Below, piece after piece: positions 17,524 through 26,120 of a stretch of DNA of 64,000 nucleotides. The translations under genes and the position numbers were made by a program. Source of the stretch: an uncultured Collinsella sp. (GTDB taxonomy: Bacteria > Actinomycetota > Coriobacteriia > Coriobacteriales > Coriobacteriaceae); contig CABUDS010000002.1 of assembly GCA_902490405.1 (NCBI GenBank), forward strand, positions 1 through 64,000, read 5' to 3'. Positions within the stretch are counted from its first letter, which is position 1, and each line of letters begins with the position of its first letter. Below the pieces are notes generated by a model that did no database searches, was not told the origin of the DNA, and saw only the letters and a program-made list of their open reading frames with translations.

Positions 17524-18516
17524 ATGACTACTCAGGAACAGGTTAAGGATGTCGTCTCCCAGGTTTTGGCTGACAAGGCAGACAAGGGCGGCATCAAGCG
17601 CGTTGTGTGGATCGGCGCCGGCGGATCTAACGGTGGTAACTATCCTGCCCAGTACTTTATGGAGCACGAGGCCACGCAGGTCGTGAGCTCCAGCTACACC
17701 AGCAACGAGTTTGTGCACGCCACCCCGGCCTACGTCAACGAGAACACCCTGGCCGTCGTCGTGTCCATGCGCGGCACCAAGGAGACCATCGTCGCCGCTC
17801 AGGTTGCCAAGGACCACGGCGCCAGCACCATCGCCATCTATGTTGACGAGTCCGGCCTCACCGAGGTCTGCGACTACAAGATCCAGTACGACAGCCTGGC
17901 CATCGACGAGTCCTGCATGGGCCGCACCAACTCCGCCGTCGTGACCATGATTGCTATGGAGCTTACGCAGCAGACCGAGGGCTATGCCGAGTACGAGGCC
18001 GCTATGGCCGCCTTCGACTTGGTCGACCCCATCTATCGCAAGGCTGTCGAGTACACCCGTCCGCTCGCTGCCAAGTGGGCCGAGCAGAACGCCGACAAGC
18101 CCTGCATTAACGTTATGGCTCAGGGCCCGCTCTTTGGTGCCGCCTACGTCTTTAGCATCTGCAACGTGCAGGAGATGCTGCAGATCGACTCCTGCACCAT
18201 CAACACCTGCGACTTCTTCCACGGTCCCTTCGAGATCCTGGACAAGCGTACCTCGCTGTTCCAGCTCATCAGCGTCGGCCGCAGCCGCTGCAACGACGAG
18301 CGCGGCATTCGCTTTGTCAACCAGTACGGTGGTGAGCGCGTCTACCAGCTCGACGCCAAGGAGCTCGGCCTCAACGACATCAAGGACAGCGTGAGCGAGT
18401 ACTTCAACCACCTGATCTTTGCCCCGATCCTCAACAACGTCTACATGCGTGCGCTCTCCGCCGTCACCCACAAGGACTACATGACGCGCCGTTACATGTG
18501 GAAGCTGGATTACTAA
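17524..18516 (+). CDS. SIS-domain sugar-amine-6-phosphate deglycase candidate (paralogue 1)
   Basis: A 330-residue protein with two SIS sugar-isomerase domains, like FrlB/GfrE/GfrF and GlmS. Binding loops are WIGAGGSNGGNYPAQYF (residues about 29-45) and VVSMRGTKETIVAA. The family motif FFHGPFE is present as CDFFHGPFE, with Asp where the other three paralogues in this window have Glu. The C terminus is TRRYMWKLDY, shared with paralogue 2. The likely role is hydrolysis of a phosphorylated Amadori compound to glucose-6-phosphate plus an amine. It is divergent from a GntR regulator. Codon use is very biased, suggesting high expression. Start chosen after AAAGG. Confidence 0.8.
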   Translation: MTTQEQVKDVVSQVLADKADKGGIKRVVWIGAGGSNGGNYPAQYFMEHEATQVVSSSYTSNEFVHATPAYVNENTLAVVVSMRGTKETIVAAQVAKDHGASTIAIYVDESGLTEVCDYKIQYDSLAIDESCMGRTNSAVVTMIAMELTQQTEGYAEYEAAMAAFDLVDPIYRKAVEYTRPLAAKWAEQNADKPCINVMAQGPLFGAAYVFSICNVQEMLQIDSCTINTCDFFHGPFEILDKRTSLFQLISVGRSRCNDERGIRFVNQYGGERVYQLDAKELGLNDIKDSVSEYFNHLIFAPILNNVYMRALSAVTHKDYMTRRYMWKLDY

Positions 18517-18552
18517 GGGATAGAGCGGCCTAACAGCCCAATACCCCTCATG

Positions 18553-18619
18553 AGTTGCGGTGGAATAGTTCCTGTTTGGGAGTGTGAAGCCTCTGTTTGA
18601 GAACTATTTCACCGCAACT
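18553..18619. repeat. Inverted repeat downstream of SIS paralogue 1
   Basis: 19-bp arms, AGTTGCGGTGGAATAGTTC at 18553-18571 and its complement at 18601-18619 with one wobble, and a 29-nt loop. It could terminate transcription but lacks a T-run. It is followed at 18630-18700 by three tandem imperfect units of the type GCCGGCAGTTGGGGAC. Confidence 0.7.
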
Positions 18620-18747
18620 GCTAGAGCGGCACTTGGGGACGTTCCCTTTCTGCCGGCAGTTAGGGATGTTCCTTTTGTGCCGGCAGTTGGGGACACTCCT
18701 TGTGTCGAGAGATTTCCCGTTCGCCGATTTGTGCCTTGAAAAATGTA

Positions 18748-18764
18748 TATAACGACTATAACGT
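18748..18764 (+). promoter_or_regulatory. TATAACGT operator-like site upstream of the EamA gene
   Basis: TATAACGAC followed by TATAACGTA, a 9-bp direct repeat. The core matches the TATAACGTC motif found before the PTS operon (20054), the GntR gene (26070) and SIS paralogue 4 (40309). Confidence 0.5.
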
Positions 18765-18803
18765 AGCATGAAACATATTGGAAATAATACTGAGGAGGCT
18801 GCG

Positions 18804-19886
18804 TTGAAGAGGAGCAATCTGGGCTATGTGCTGGTGCTGATCGCCGCGCTTATGTGGGGCAGCATCGGAATCTTTGTAAACGGCATCTCGGCCATGGGCG
18901 TTTCGTCCCAGAGCATGGCTGCCTTTCGCTTGTTGGTCGGAGCGCTTATCTTGGCGCCGGTCCTGATGTTTATGGGCTGCCGTCCGGGTGAGGGGTCTAC
19001 CGTGGTTCAGGGTCCGCTGACCCTGTTCAAGGCAAGCCCTAAAGAGCTTGTTTCCTGCGCGCTTGTCGGTATCGTCGGTTTGGCTGCCGCCAACACCTGC
19101 TATTACGAGTGCATGCGCGAGGTGGGCATGTCCACGGCATCGGTGCTGCTCTACACGTCGCCGGTGTTTGGCGTCGCGCTCGGCCGCGTCCTTTATCGCG
19201 AGGACGTGACCCTCAACAAGCTCGTTGCCATTGTCTTTAACATCGTTGGCTGTGTGCTTGCGGTGACCAATGGCGACCTTTCCGGTTTTCATTTTTCGGT
19301 TTGGGGCGTCACGTCGGGCGTGATTGCAGGCCTTTGTGGTGCGTCGCTCGCGGTGTTTAGCCGGATAGCGACCAAGACGGTCCACCCGCTGGCTGTCACG
19401 TTTTGGGGCTTTGTTTTTGGCGGTGCGGTTATGGCAGCTATCGCGGCTCCGTGGCCGGATGTCGCCGCGGCAATGTCGCCACAGCTGCTGCTGCTGTTCC
19501 TTGGCTTTGGACTCATCCCCACAGCCGTGGCTTACATCTTATATATGCAGGGTCTGTCCATGGGGCTCGAGACGTCGAAAGTTCCCGTCGTAATGTCATT
19601 CGAGACAGTCGTCACCGTACTGCTGGGCATTGGTGTCTACGCCGAGCCCGCCGGCGCGATCAAAGTTCTGGGCATCGTTTTGGTGCTCGCGTCCATCGTG
19701 ATTATGAACACCGACTTTTCCAAGCTGCGCAACAGTGTGTTTGTCGGCCATGTCGTTGAGAGCATGACCTTTAAGCCCAACGCGTGGTGGACGGAGAAAT
19801 CGCAGGACATGGATCTCTTCCGCGAGCGCACGGGCATTGCGCTGGAGCCCACCGTGCAGGAAAGCCCCTGGTACTTCGTGCGATAG
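18804..19886 (+). CDS. EamA (DMT superfamily) transporter
   Basis: A 360-residue membrane protein with ten predicted helices in two EamA repeats, followed by an unusual soluble tail of about 55 residues. Landmarks are VLIAALMWGSIGIFVNG and the C-terminal half beginning SVWGVTSGVIAGLCGASLAVFSR. Family members move amino acids, nucleosides or other metabolites. Its position between a deglycase and a PTS operon, and the shared TATAACGT site, suggest it exports the amine or amino acid freed by the deglycases (inference). The start is TTG 18804 with GAGGAGG upstream; ATG 18768 has no ribosome site. Confidence 0.82.
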   Translation: MKRSNLGYVLVLIAALMWGSIGIFVNGISAMGVSSQSMAAFRLLVGALILAPVLMFMGCRPGEGSTVVQGPLTLFKASPKELVSCALVGIVGLAAANTCYYECMREVGMSTASVLLYTSPVFGVALGRVLYREDVTLNKLVAIVFNIVGCVLAVTNGDLSGFHFSVWGVTSGVIAGLCGASLAVFSRIATKTVHPLAVTFWGFVFGGAVMAAIAAPWPDVAAAMSPQLLLLFLGFGLIPTAVAYILYMQGLSMGLETSKVPVVMSFETVVTVLLGIGVYAEPAGAIKVLGIVLVLASIVIMNTDFSKLRNSVFVGHVVESMTFKPNAWWTEKSQDMDLFRERTGIALEPTVQESPWYFVR

Positions 19887-20048
19887 GGGATTGGCGGTGT
19901 GTTTGAGCAGGTAGCGCCCGGCGTTTGATCGGGCGGCGCCTAGCCAGCGCCGACCTACCCAAGACCATCGTTTCGATTGCGTTAAACCCGCCAACGGTCG
20001 TTTTTCACCCGCGAACGGTTTATATACTAATTATCAATATAAGCAACG

Positions 20049-20076
20049 TATAAGACGTTATAATGACCATAACGAA
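20049..20076 (+). promoter_or_regulatory. Promoter/operator of the first PTS operon
   Basis: A perfect -10 TATAAT at 20059-20064 overlaps the core GACGTTATA (20054-20062), which is the reverse complement of the TATAACGTC motif seen at three other promoters. A repressor bound here would block RNA polymerase. The -35 element is weak, and A/T-rich DNA lies upstream. Confidence 0.6.
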
Positions 20077-20090
20077 AAGGAGGAGGCAAG

Positions 20091-21014
20091 ATGAATCAGA
20101 TCATTCTCGCATCTCATGGCGGCCTGGCCGCAGGCGCCAAAGACACGCTCGAGATGGTTCTCGGCGACGTGTCGAACGTCCACGTCGTGTCGCTTGCTCG
20201 TGACGACAAGGAGCCCATCACCAATAAGGTTGAGGCTATGATCGCCACGTTCAACGCGGACGACACCGTGTATGTGCTAACCGATATGCTCGGTAGCTCG
20301 GTCAACAACAACATGGTCGAGCTTTCCAAGAACGGCACGAAGTTCACGGTTGTCAGCGGTTTCAACATCCCGCTGGCGCTCACGCTTGCTATGAGCCCCG
20401 CCCCCGTCAAGGGCACCGAGCTCGCGGCCCTCATCAACGAGGCCCGCACCGGTCTGACCAACCCCAACGCACCGGTCGAGGTCGCCGCGGCTCCCGCCAA
20501 GAAGGCCAAGGCGTCCCGTCACAGCTCCGGTCCCGCCAAGATCGTCCTCGCACGTCTTGACTACCGTCTGCTGCACGGCCAGGTCGTCTTTACCTGGACC
20601 ACCAAGGTTCAGGCCGAGCGCATCATCGTCGTCGACAACGCTGCCGCCAACGATGACATCAAGAAGGGCGCTCTTAAGCTGGCCAAGCCCCAGGGCGTGC
20701 GCCTGAACGTCTTCACCGTTGAGCGTGCCCTTGCCAAGATGGACAAGCTCAACACCCTCGGCGAGCGCGTCATGTTCGTCTTTGGCAACACTGCCGAGAT
20801 GCTGCAGTTCTGCCAGGGCTACAAGCTCGACGCCATCAACCTGGGCGCCACCGCCAACCACGACGGTGCCGAGCAGGTCGGCGGCAAGGACAGCTCCGTC
20901 TTCTTCGACGCCACCCAGAAGGCCGACGTCAACCAGCTGCTCGACATGGGCATTAAGCTCTACGTCCAGCAGACCCCTACGTATCAGAGCGTCGACATCG
21001 ACGCCAAGCTGTAA
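20091..21014 (+). CDS. Mannose-family PTS EIIA-EIIB fusion
   Basis: A 307-residue cytoplasmic phosphotransfer protein. The EIIA domain (1-125) carries the phosphorylated histidine in ILASHGGLAAG (His9) and the DMLGSSVNN motif. A Pro/Ala/Lys linker (about 130-150) follows. The EIIB domain starts IVLARLDYRLLHGQVVFTW, with its phosphohistidine in LLHGQV. First gene of an operon with EIIC, EIID and a SIS deglycase, so the sugar entering is probably a glycated amine phosphorylated at C6. In the second PTS set of this window these two domains are separate genes. AAGGAGGAGG precedes the start. Confidence 0.93.
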   Translation: MNQIILASHGGLAAGAKDTLEMVLGDVSNVHVVSLARDDKEPITNKVEAMIATFNADDTVYVLTDMLGSSVNNNMVELSKNGTKFTVVSGFNIPLALTLAMSPAPVKGTELAALINEARTGLTNPNAPVEVAAAPAKKAKASRHSSGPAKIVLARLDYRLLHGQVVFTWTTKVQAERIIVVDNAAANDDIKKGALKLAKPQGVRLNVFTVERALAKMDKLNTLGERVMFVFGNTAEMLQFCQGYKLDAINLGATANHDGAEQVGGKDSSVFFDATQKADVNQLLDMGIKLYVQQTPTYQSVDIDAKL

Positions 21015-21050
21015 TCAACCAGGCGTTTGCCTGACTGAAAGGAGAAGGGT

Positions 21051-21845
21051 ATGAATACGTTCATCAGTGCGGTGCTCGTCGGCCTCGTCGGCGTGTTCTG
21101 CATGTGGGACTCCCGCCTGCTCGGTCGTCTTAACTTCGAGCAGCCCCTCGTTGGCGCTACGCTCGTCGGTCTGCTGCTGGGCGATGTGCCCACCGGCCTT
21201 GCCGTCGGTGCCGCCGTCGAGCTCGTGTCCATGGGCCTGGTGCAGGTCGGCGCCGCCGTTCCGCCCGATATGGTCCTGGGCGGCATCGTGGCCGCTGCCT
21301 TTGCGTGCCTGACCGATGCTTCCGCCGAGACCGCCATGACGATCGCCATCCCGGTCGCCGTCCTGGGTCAGCTCCTCGGCATCGTGTTCCGTTCCATCAT
21401 CGCCGCCCTCACCCATGTGGCAGATAGCGCGATCGATAACGGAAAGTTCAAGACCGCTTACCGTATGCACATCTGCGCCGGCTCCGGTCTGTACGCCGTC
21501 ATGTACTTCCTGCCGATCTTCCTCGCCGTCTTTGTTGGCACCGACTTGGTTCAGGCCATCGTCAACATGGTTCCCGAGTGGCTGTCCACTGGTCTTAACG
21601 TTTCGACCAAGATCATGACCGCCTACGGCTTGGCCCTGCTGCTCACCATGATGATCAAGAAGGGTATGACTCCGTTCCTGTTCATCGGTTTCCTGCTCGC
21701 CGCTTACCTCAACCTGTCCGTCATCGCGGTCGCTCTGATCGGTGTGTGCCTGGCTGTCGTCTTCATGGGCTTCAAGTTCAACGGTTCCCATGCAGCCGCC
21801 GGTGTCGATTCCGACTACGATCCGCTCGAAGACGACGAAGACTAA
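21051..21845 (+). CDS. Mannose-family PTS EIIC
   Basis: A 264-residue membrane channel subunit with multiple helices and the conserved LVGATLVGLLLGDVPTGLAVGAAVELVSMG and VGAAVPPDMVLGGIVA segments that help form the sugar path. It ends in an acidic cytoplasmic tail (DYDPLEDDED). It acts with EIID at 21859. AAAGGAGAAGGGT precedes the start. Confidence 0.93.
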   Translation: MNTFISAVLVGLVGVFCMWDSRLLGRLNFEQPLVGATLVGLLLGDVPTGLAVGAAVELVSMGLVQVGAAVPPDMVLGGIVAAAFACLTDASAETAMTIAIPVAVLGQLLGIVFRSIIAALTHVADSAIDNGKFKTAYRMHICAGSGLYAVMYFLPIFLAVFVGTDLVQAIVNMVPEWLSTGLNVSTKIMTAYGLALLLTMMIKKGMTPFLFIGFLLAAYLNLSVIAVALIGVCLAVVFMGFKFNGSHAAAGVDSDYDPLEDDED

Positions 21846-21858
21846 GGAGGAACACACT

Positions 21859-22692
21859 ATGGCAACCGCAACCAAGGACGTGTCCCTGAACAAGAAGGTC
21901 AGCCAGTTCTTCTGGCGCTCCTGGGCCATCCAGGCCTCTTGGAACTACGAGCGTCAGATGAACATGGGCTTCCTCTACGGCATGGTTCCCACGCTCGATC
22001 GCCTCTATCCGGATGAGTCCGACCCCAAGCAGCTCGCTGCTAAGAAAGAGGCTTACCACCGTCACATGGCGTTCTACAACTGCACCCCGCAGACGAGCGC
22101 TTTTGTCCTAGGCCTCGCCGCCTCCATGGAGGAGGAGTACGCCAAGGATCCCGAGAACTTCGACCCCGATTCAATCAACGCGGTCAAGACCTCCCTCATG
22201 GGCCCGCTTTCCGGCATCGGTGACTCCTTCTTCCAGGGCACCATCCGCGTTATCGCCTTTGGCTTGGGCGTTCAGCTGGCTCAGCAGGGCTCCATCATGG
22301 GCCCGATCCTGGCCATGCTCATCTCCATCGTGCCCTCCGTGCTGATCACGTGGTTCGCTGCCAAGATCGGCTACCAGGGCGGCCACGAGTACCTGAGCAA
22401 GCTCCAGGGTGGCGACCTCATGGAGAAGCTCATGTATGTCTGCGGCATCGTGGGTCTTATGTCCGTGGGCGGCATGATCGCTACGCTGATCGGCGCCACC
22501 ACCCCGCTGCAGTTCGCTGAGGGCACCGTCGTTATCCAGGACATCCTGGACGGCATGATGCCCCAGATGATCTCCCTCGGCCTCACCGGCCTTATGTACT
22601 GGCTCATCAAGAAGAACGTCAACACCGGTTGGCTTCTCGTGATCGCCATTGTGGGCGGCATCGCCCTCTCCGCGGCCGGCATCCTGGCCTAG
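21859..22692 (+). CDS. Mannose-family PTS EIID
   Basis: A 277-residue membrane subunit. Family landmarks are FFWRSWAIQASWNYERQMNMGFLYGMVPTL at the N terminus, ALGLA-type ASMEEEYA, and SLMGPLSGIGDSFFQGTIRVIAFGLG. It pairs with EIIC. The start is 13 bp after the EIIC stop, with AAGGAGG. A hairpin (22719-22728 with 22740-22749) lies after the stop. Confidence 0.94.
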   Translation: MATATKDVSLNKKVSQFFWRSWAIQASWNYERQMNMGFLYGMVPTLDRLYPDESDPKQLAAKKEAYHRHMAFYNCTPQTSAFVLGLAASMEEEYAKDPENFDPDSINAVKTSLMGPLSGIGDSFFQGTIRVIAFGLGVQLAQQGSIMGPILAMLISIVPSVLITWFAAKIGYQGGHEYLSKLQGGDLMEKLMYVCGIVGLMSVGGMIATLIGATTPLQFAEGTVVIQDILDGMMPQMISLGLTGLMYWLIKKNVNTGWLLVIAIVGGIALSAAGILA

Positions 22693-22760
22693 TCGCGACC
22701 CAGCGCTTTCCCCCGGGGGCCTGCCTGGCATCCCATACCCCAGGCAGGCTTCCATCCCTA

Positions 22761-22791
22761 ATGTGACAAAGGGACAGTCCCTTTGTCACAT
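22761..22791. repeat. Short hairpin with AAAGGGACAGTCCCTTT core
   Basis: A 14-bp arm on each side of a 3-nt centre, starting ATGTGACAAAGGGA. It belongs to a set of hairpins with the same GGGACAG-type core and different but self-complementary flanks (34262-34300, 35000-35036). Confidence 0.7.
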
Positions 22792-22881
22792 CCTCAACGG
22801 GCCGGCGACTCGGTCCAAATCACGGTAACCCTGCGAGCGCCCGGCAATGTGGCGCCGCAAAAATCGAAAGGAATGTGTCAG

Positions 22882-23865
22882 ATGTACGAGATCGACCTTA
22901 ACCTCCCTAAGCAGATCGTCGCTGACGTCCTGTCCAACCACGAGATCCACAGCGTCGCCTTCGTCGGCTGCGGCGCTTCCATGTCCGACCTTTACCCCGC
23001 CAAGTACTTCCTGGCCAACAACACGGACAAGCTGAACGTTCAGATCTTCACCGCTAACGAGTTCAACTACGACACGCCTTCCTGGGTCAACGAGCACACC
23101 TTCGTGATCACCTGCTCCCTCGGTGGCTCCACGCCCGAGACCGTCGAGGCCAACAAGACCGCCAAGAAGCACAACTGCCCGGTCGTCTCCCTCACCAACA
23201 AGGCTGGCTCCGCTCTGACCGTCGACGCCGATCACGTCATCGTTCACGGCTTCCACGCCAACTACGCTGCCAAGTGCGAGAAGCCCGGCTACGCCATCGC
23301 TCTTGCTCTCGAGATCCTTCAGCAGACCGAGGGCTATGACCACTACGAGGACATGATCACCGGCCTCACCAACGTCTTCGATCTCTGCGAGAACGCCGCT
23401 CAGCACTGCAAGAAGCTCGCCAAGAAGTTCGCCGAGGACTTCAAGGACGACAAGATGATCTACTTCATGGCCTCCGGTGCCTCCGAGAAGATGGCTTACT
23501 CTCACGCCGCCTTCCTGTTCACCGAGATGCAGTGGATCGACGCCGCCGCCTACAACACCGGCGAGTACTTCCACGGCCCGTTCGAGGTTTCCACCGAGGG
23601 TAAGCCCTACGTCTTCTTCATGTCCGATGGCGCTACCCGTCCGATGGACGCCCGCGCCCTCACCTTCCTTAAGCGCATGGGCGCCAAGGTCGCTCTGATC
23701 GACTCCAAGGACTACGGCCTGGCCGACGCCGTGCCCGCGAGCGTCGTCACCTACTTCAACCCGCTGCTGCACCTCGCCGTTATGCGCGAGTACGGCAACC
23801 AGATCGCCGAGGCCCGTCAGCACCCGCTGACCATGCGTCGCTACATGTGGAAGCTTTCCTACTAA
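22882..23865 (+). CDS. SIS-domain sugar-amine-6-phosphate deglycase candidate (paralogue 2)
   Basis: A 327-residue double-SIS protein. Landmarks are FVGCGASMSDLYPAKYF, the phosphate-binding TCSLGGSTPETVEA, GEYFHGPFEV with Glu and His conserved, and the C terminus MRRYMWKLSY. Directly downstream of EIIABCD, it is the best candidate for the enzyme that splits the phosphorylated substrate of that PTS. GfrE/GfrF of Salmonella are the closest known functional model. Start chosen after AAAGGA with 9-bp spacing. Codon bias indicates high expression. A strong terminator follows. Confidence 0.85.
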   Translation: MYEIDLNLPKQIVADVLSNHEIHSVAFVGCGASMSDLYPAKYFLANNTDKLNVQIFTANEFNYDTPSWVNEHTFVITCSLGGSTPETVEANKTAKKHNCPVVSLTNKAGSALTVDADHVIVHGFHANYAAKCEKPGYAIALALEILQQTEGYDHYEDMITGLTNVFDLCENAAQHCKKLAKKFAEDFKDDKMIYFMASGASEKMAYSHAAFLFTEMQWIDAAAYNTGEYFHGPFEVSTEGKPYVFFMSDGATRPMDARALTFLKRMGAKVALIDSKDYGLADAVPASVVTYFNPLLHLAVMREYGNQIAEARQHPLTMRRYMWKLSY

Positions 23866-23897
23866 TCACAAGTAACTAGACCTTACGGGTTGATTGA

Positions 23898-23931
23898 GAG
23901 GGGATGGGGTTTGCGCCCCGTCCCCTTTTTT
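23898..23931 (+). terminator. Terminator of the first PTS-deglycase operon
   Basis: A GGGGATGGGG/CCCCGTCCCC stem followed by seven T residues. Confidence 0.9.
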
Positions 23932-23966
23932 GCTCTGGGGAGGGCGTGCCCGTCGCGCCGCAAACC

Positions 23967-24009
23967 CCAGATAAAACCTACCAAAATAAACCTGTCCCTT
24001 TTTGGCAGG
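23967..24009 (-). repeat. GGGACAGGTTTATTTTGG repeat, copy 2
   Basis: A 43-bp segment identical, apart from about one base, to the reverse complement of 34209-34251. Its ends (CCTACC and GGCAGG) can pair, so it can form a hairpin. It ends about 15 bp before the HAD gene start. Confidence 0.8.
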
Positions 24010-24024
24010 TGGGAGGAGATGCGT

Positions 24025-24654
24025 ATGATCAAGGCAGTGCTGTTTGATATGGACGGCGTGCTGGTCGATACCGAGTGGTTCTACAACCGCCGTCGCGTGG
24101 CGTTTATGGAAGAGAAGGGGTTCCAATTTGACGAGATCCCCGATCTTTCGGGGTCTAACGAGCCTGCCATTTGGGAGGCGCTGGTTCCCGACGATATTGA
24201 GCTGCGCGAGCGCCTGCGCGTGGAGTACAAGCAGGTCTACAGCCCGGACCACCCCGTTCCGTATGCCGAGCTGCTCAACGAGCAGACGGAGCCGGTGATG
24301 CGCGAGCTGCACGAGCACGGCGTGAAGTGCGCCATTGCGAGCTCGTCCTACCGCGAGTTGATCGACGAGCTGGTGGAGATTGCCGGCATCGCCGACGTGC
24401 TGGACTACACCATCAGCGGCCACGAGTGCAGCGCGTTTAAGCCCGACCCCGAGATCTACCTGCGTGCCATGGAGGCGCTGGGGGTGGAGCCTGCCGAGTG
24501 CCTGGTTATCGAGGATTCGCCTTTGGGGATCGAGGCTGGCAAACGTTCCGGCGCCCGCGTCCTGGCGCTGCGTCCGCACGAGGGCGTCAACCTGGATCAG
24601 TCCGCCGCCGACGTCGTCATCGACAACCTCGCCGACATTTTGGCCGCTTTGTAG
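24025..24654 (+). CDS. HAD-superfamily sugar phosphatase / phosphoglucomutase-like
   Basis: A 209-residue HAD-IA hydrolase. Motif I is LFDMDGVLVDTE with the nucleophile Asp and acid/base Asp, motif II is AIASSSY, the motif III lysine is in SAFKPDPEIY, and motif IV is VIEDSPLGIEAG. A small alpha-helical cap lies between residues about 15 and 80. The family includes beta-phosphoglucomutases and sugar-6-phosphatases. Its place after a PTS-deglycase operon suggests it acts on sugar phosphates from that route. The start is ATG 24025 with GGGAGGAG just upstream; ATG 24019 would leave no spacing. Confidence 0.88.
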   Translation: MIKAVLFDMDGVLVDTEWFYNRRRVAFMEEKGFQFDEIPDLSGSNEPAIWEALVPDDIELRERLRVEYKQVYSPDHPVPYAELLNEQTEPVMRELHEHGVKCAIASSSYRELIDELVEIAGIADVLDYTISGHECSAFKPDPEIYLRAMEALGVEPAECLVIEDSPLGIEAGKRSGARVLALRPHEGVNLDQSAADVVIDNLADILAAL

Positions 24655-24748
24655 CGTCAATCCACCGTGAGAAGCACCGATTCACACGTCTTTTGCGGCA
24701 GATCGGCTCATTTTGGCTTCGATTTGATCCGTTTGGCTTCGACTCAGA

Positions 24749-24871
24749 CTAAGTGAGTAGACTTTTCGGCACAGGCCAAGCACAAAGCGTATCTGCCTTA
24801 GCAAAACCGCAGGTCGCAGAGGTGGCTGTTTTGGGTGTGCTCGACAGGTTGCGAAAAGTCTACTCACTTAG
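24749..24871. repeat. Palindromic element family 1, copy B
   Basis: A 123-bp element with the same 18-bp terminal inverted repeats as 16321-16444 (24749-24766 and 24854-24871) and a closely similar interior. No open frame. The rest of the 354-bp gap 24655-25008 holds no further gene. Confidence 0.88.
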
Positions 24872-25008
24872 AATTTGGGCTCTTGGTCGTGGGGGTTGCC
24901 GGCCCCGTTTTGGTTGTCGAGAGAGGGTGAATTGAAGCGCCCTCTGTCGCTCCATGTTACAATCGCCGGCATGCCCCACAACTACATCTGCCTTCGAAGG
25001 GAGCCTGC

Positions 25009-26016
25009 GTGGCGAACGCCATCGATCAGCTCACGGACCGCGTGCTCGTGCTCGGCCGCCTCACCATCGTCCGCCGCGCCATCACCGCCGTGGCGGTCAC
25101 AATTTCCGCCGTTCTCCAGACATTTCTGATCCAGGCGTTCATTCAGCCCGCTGACCTGCTTCCGAGCGGCCTCACCGGCGTCGCGGTCCTGCTCGATCGC
25201 GTTACCTCGCTTGGCGGCGTTCATATCGACATCTCGCTCGGCATGCTCGCGCTCAACATCCCCGTGGCGCTCCTTTGCTGGAGCGGCATCAGCAAGCGCT
25301 TCGTCATCTTCTCGATGATGCAGGTCATGCTCTCGTCGCTGTTCCTCAACATCTTTCACTTCGCCCCGTTTTTGGGCGACAAGATCATGCTCATCATCTT
25401 TGGCGGCGTGGTCTCGGGCCTGGGCGCCGCCATCGCGCTTAAGTCCGGCGCATCCACCGGCGGCACCGACTTTATCGCGCTGTGGGTTTCCAACCATACA
25501 GGCAAGACCATCTGGGGCGTCATCTTTGGCTTTAACTGCGCTATCCTGGCGATCTTTGGCTTTATGTTTGGCTGGGACAATGCGGCGTATTCCATCGTGT
25601 TCCAGTTTATTTCGACCAAGACCATCGACAGTTTCTACCGACGCTACGACCGTGTGACGCTGCAGATCACGACACGCAAGGCAGACGAGGTCATGACAGC
25701 CTATGTTGACCATTTTCAGCATGGCATTAGCTGCGCCGAGGTCATTGGCGGATACAGCCGCGAAAAGATGTATCTGCTGCACGCCGTTGTTTCGACCTAC
25801 GAGAGCCAGGACATTATCAAGCTGGTGTGCGATATTGATCCCGGCGCCGTGATCAATGTGTTCCACACGCTCAACTTCGTGGGCGGCTGGTGGGGCGGTC
25901 ATGTCGACGAGCCCATGCCCACGGCCGTACCCGATCCCGACAAGCCCGCGCGCATGGCCAGCAGGCAGGCGCGCCTCAGCGAGCAGGACAGTCTGCAGCA
26001 GGACGACGGCAAGTAA
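25009..26016 (+). CDS. YitT-family membrane protein
   Basis: A 335-residue protein. Five or six hydrophobic helices up to about residue 200 include ADLLPSGLTGVAVLLDR and the GGVVSGLGAAIALKSGASTGGTDFIAL core of the YitT/DUF161 repeats. A soluble DUF2179-type domain follows (RVTLQITTRKADEVMTAY ... CDIDPGAVINVF). An extra Gln/Asp-rich tail of about 45 residues is present. Transport substrates of the family are unknown. The start is GTG 25009 with GGGAG upstream. No operon partner. Confidence 0.88.
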   Translation: MANAIDQLTDRVLVLGRLTIVRRAITAVAVTISAVLQTFLIQAFIQPADLLPSGLTGVAVLLDRVTSLGGVHIDISLGMLALNIPVALLCWSGISKRFVIFSMMQVMLSSLFLNIFHFAPFLGDKIMLIIFGGVVSGLGAAIALKSGASTGGTDFIALWVSNHTGKTIWGVIFGFNCAILAIFGFMFGWDNAAYSIVFQFISTKTIDSFYRRYDRVTLQITTRKADEVMTAYVDHFQHGISCAEVIGGYSREKMYLLHAVVSTYESQDIIKLVCDIDPGAVINVFHTLNFVGGWWGGHVDEPMPTAVPDPDKPARMASRQARLSEQDSLQQDDGK

Positions 26017-26057
26017 GGATTTGCTGTATGTGGTGTATCGTTTTATCAAACTGAGAT

Positions 26058-26100
26058 AACATATAAAAAGACGTTATATACGTATTAGTTATTTCGCTAT
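26058..26100 (+). promoter_or_regulatory. Operator-like region upstream of gntR at 26121
   Basis: Contains GACGTTATA at 26070-26078, the same core as before the PTS operon, inside very A/T-rich DNA with TATATACGTAT. This suggests the regulator controls its own gene and is the factor that reads the shared motif. Confidence 0.55.
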
Positions 26101-26120
26101 TTTGATAAGAGTGATCAGAT

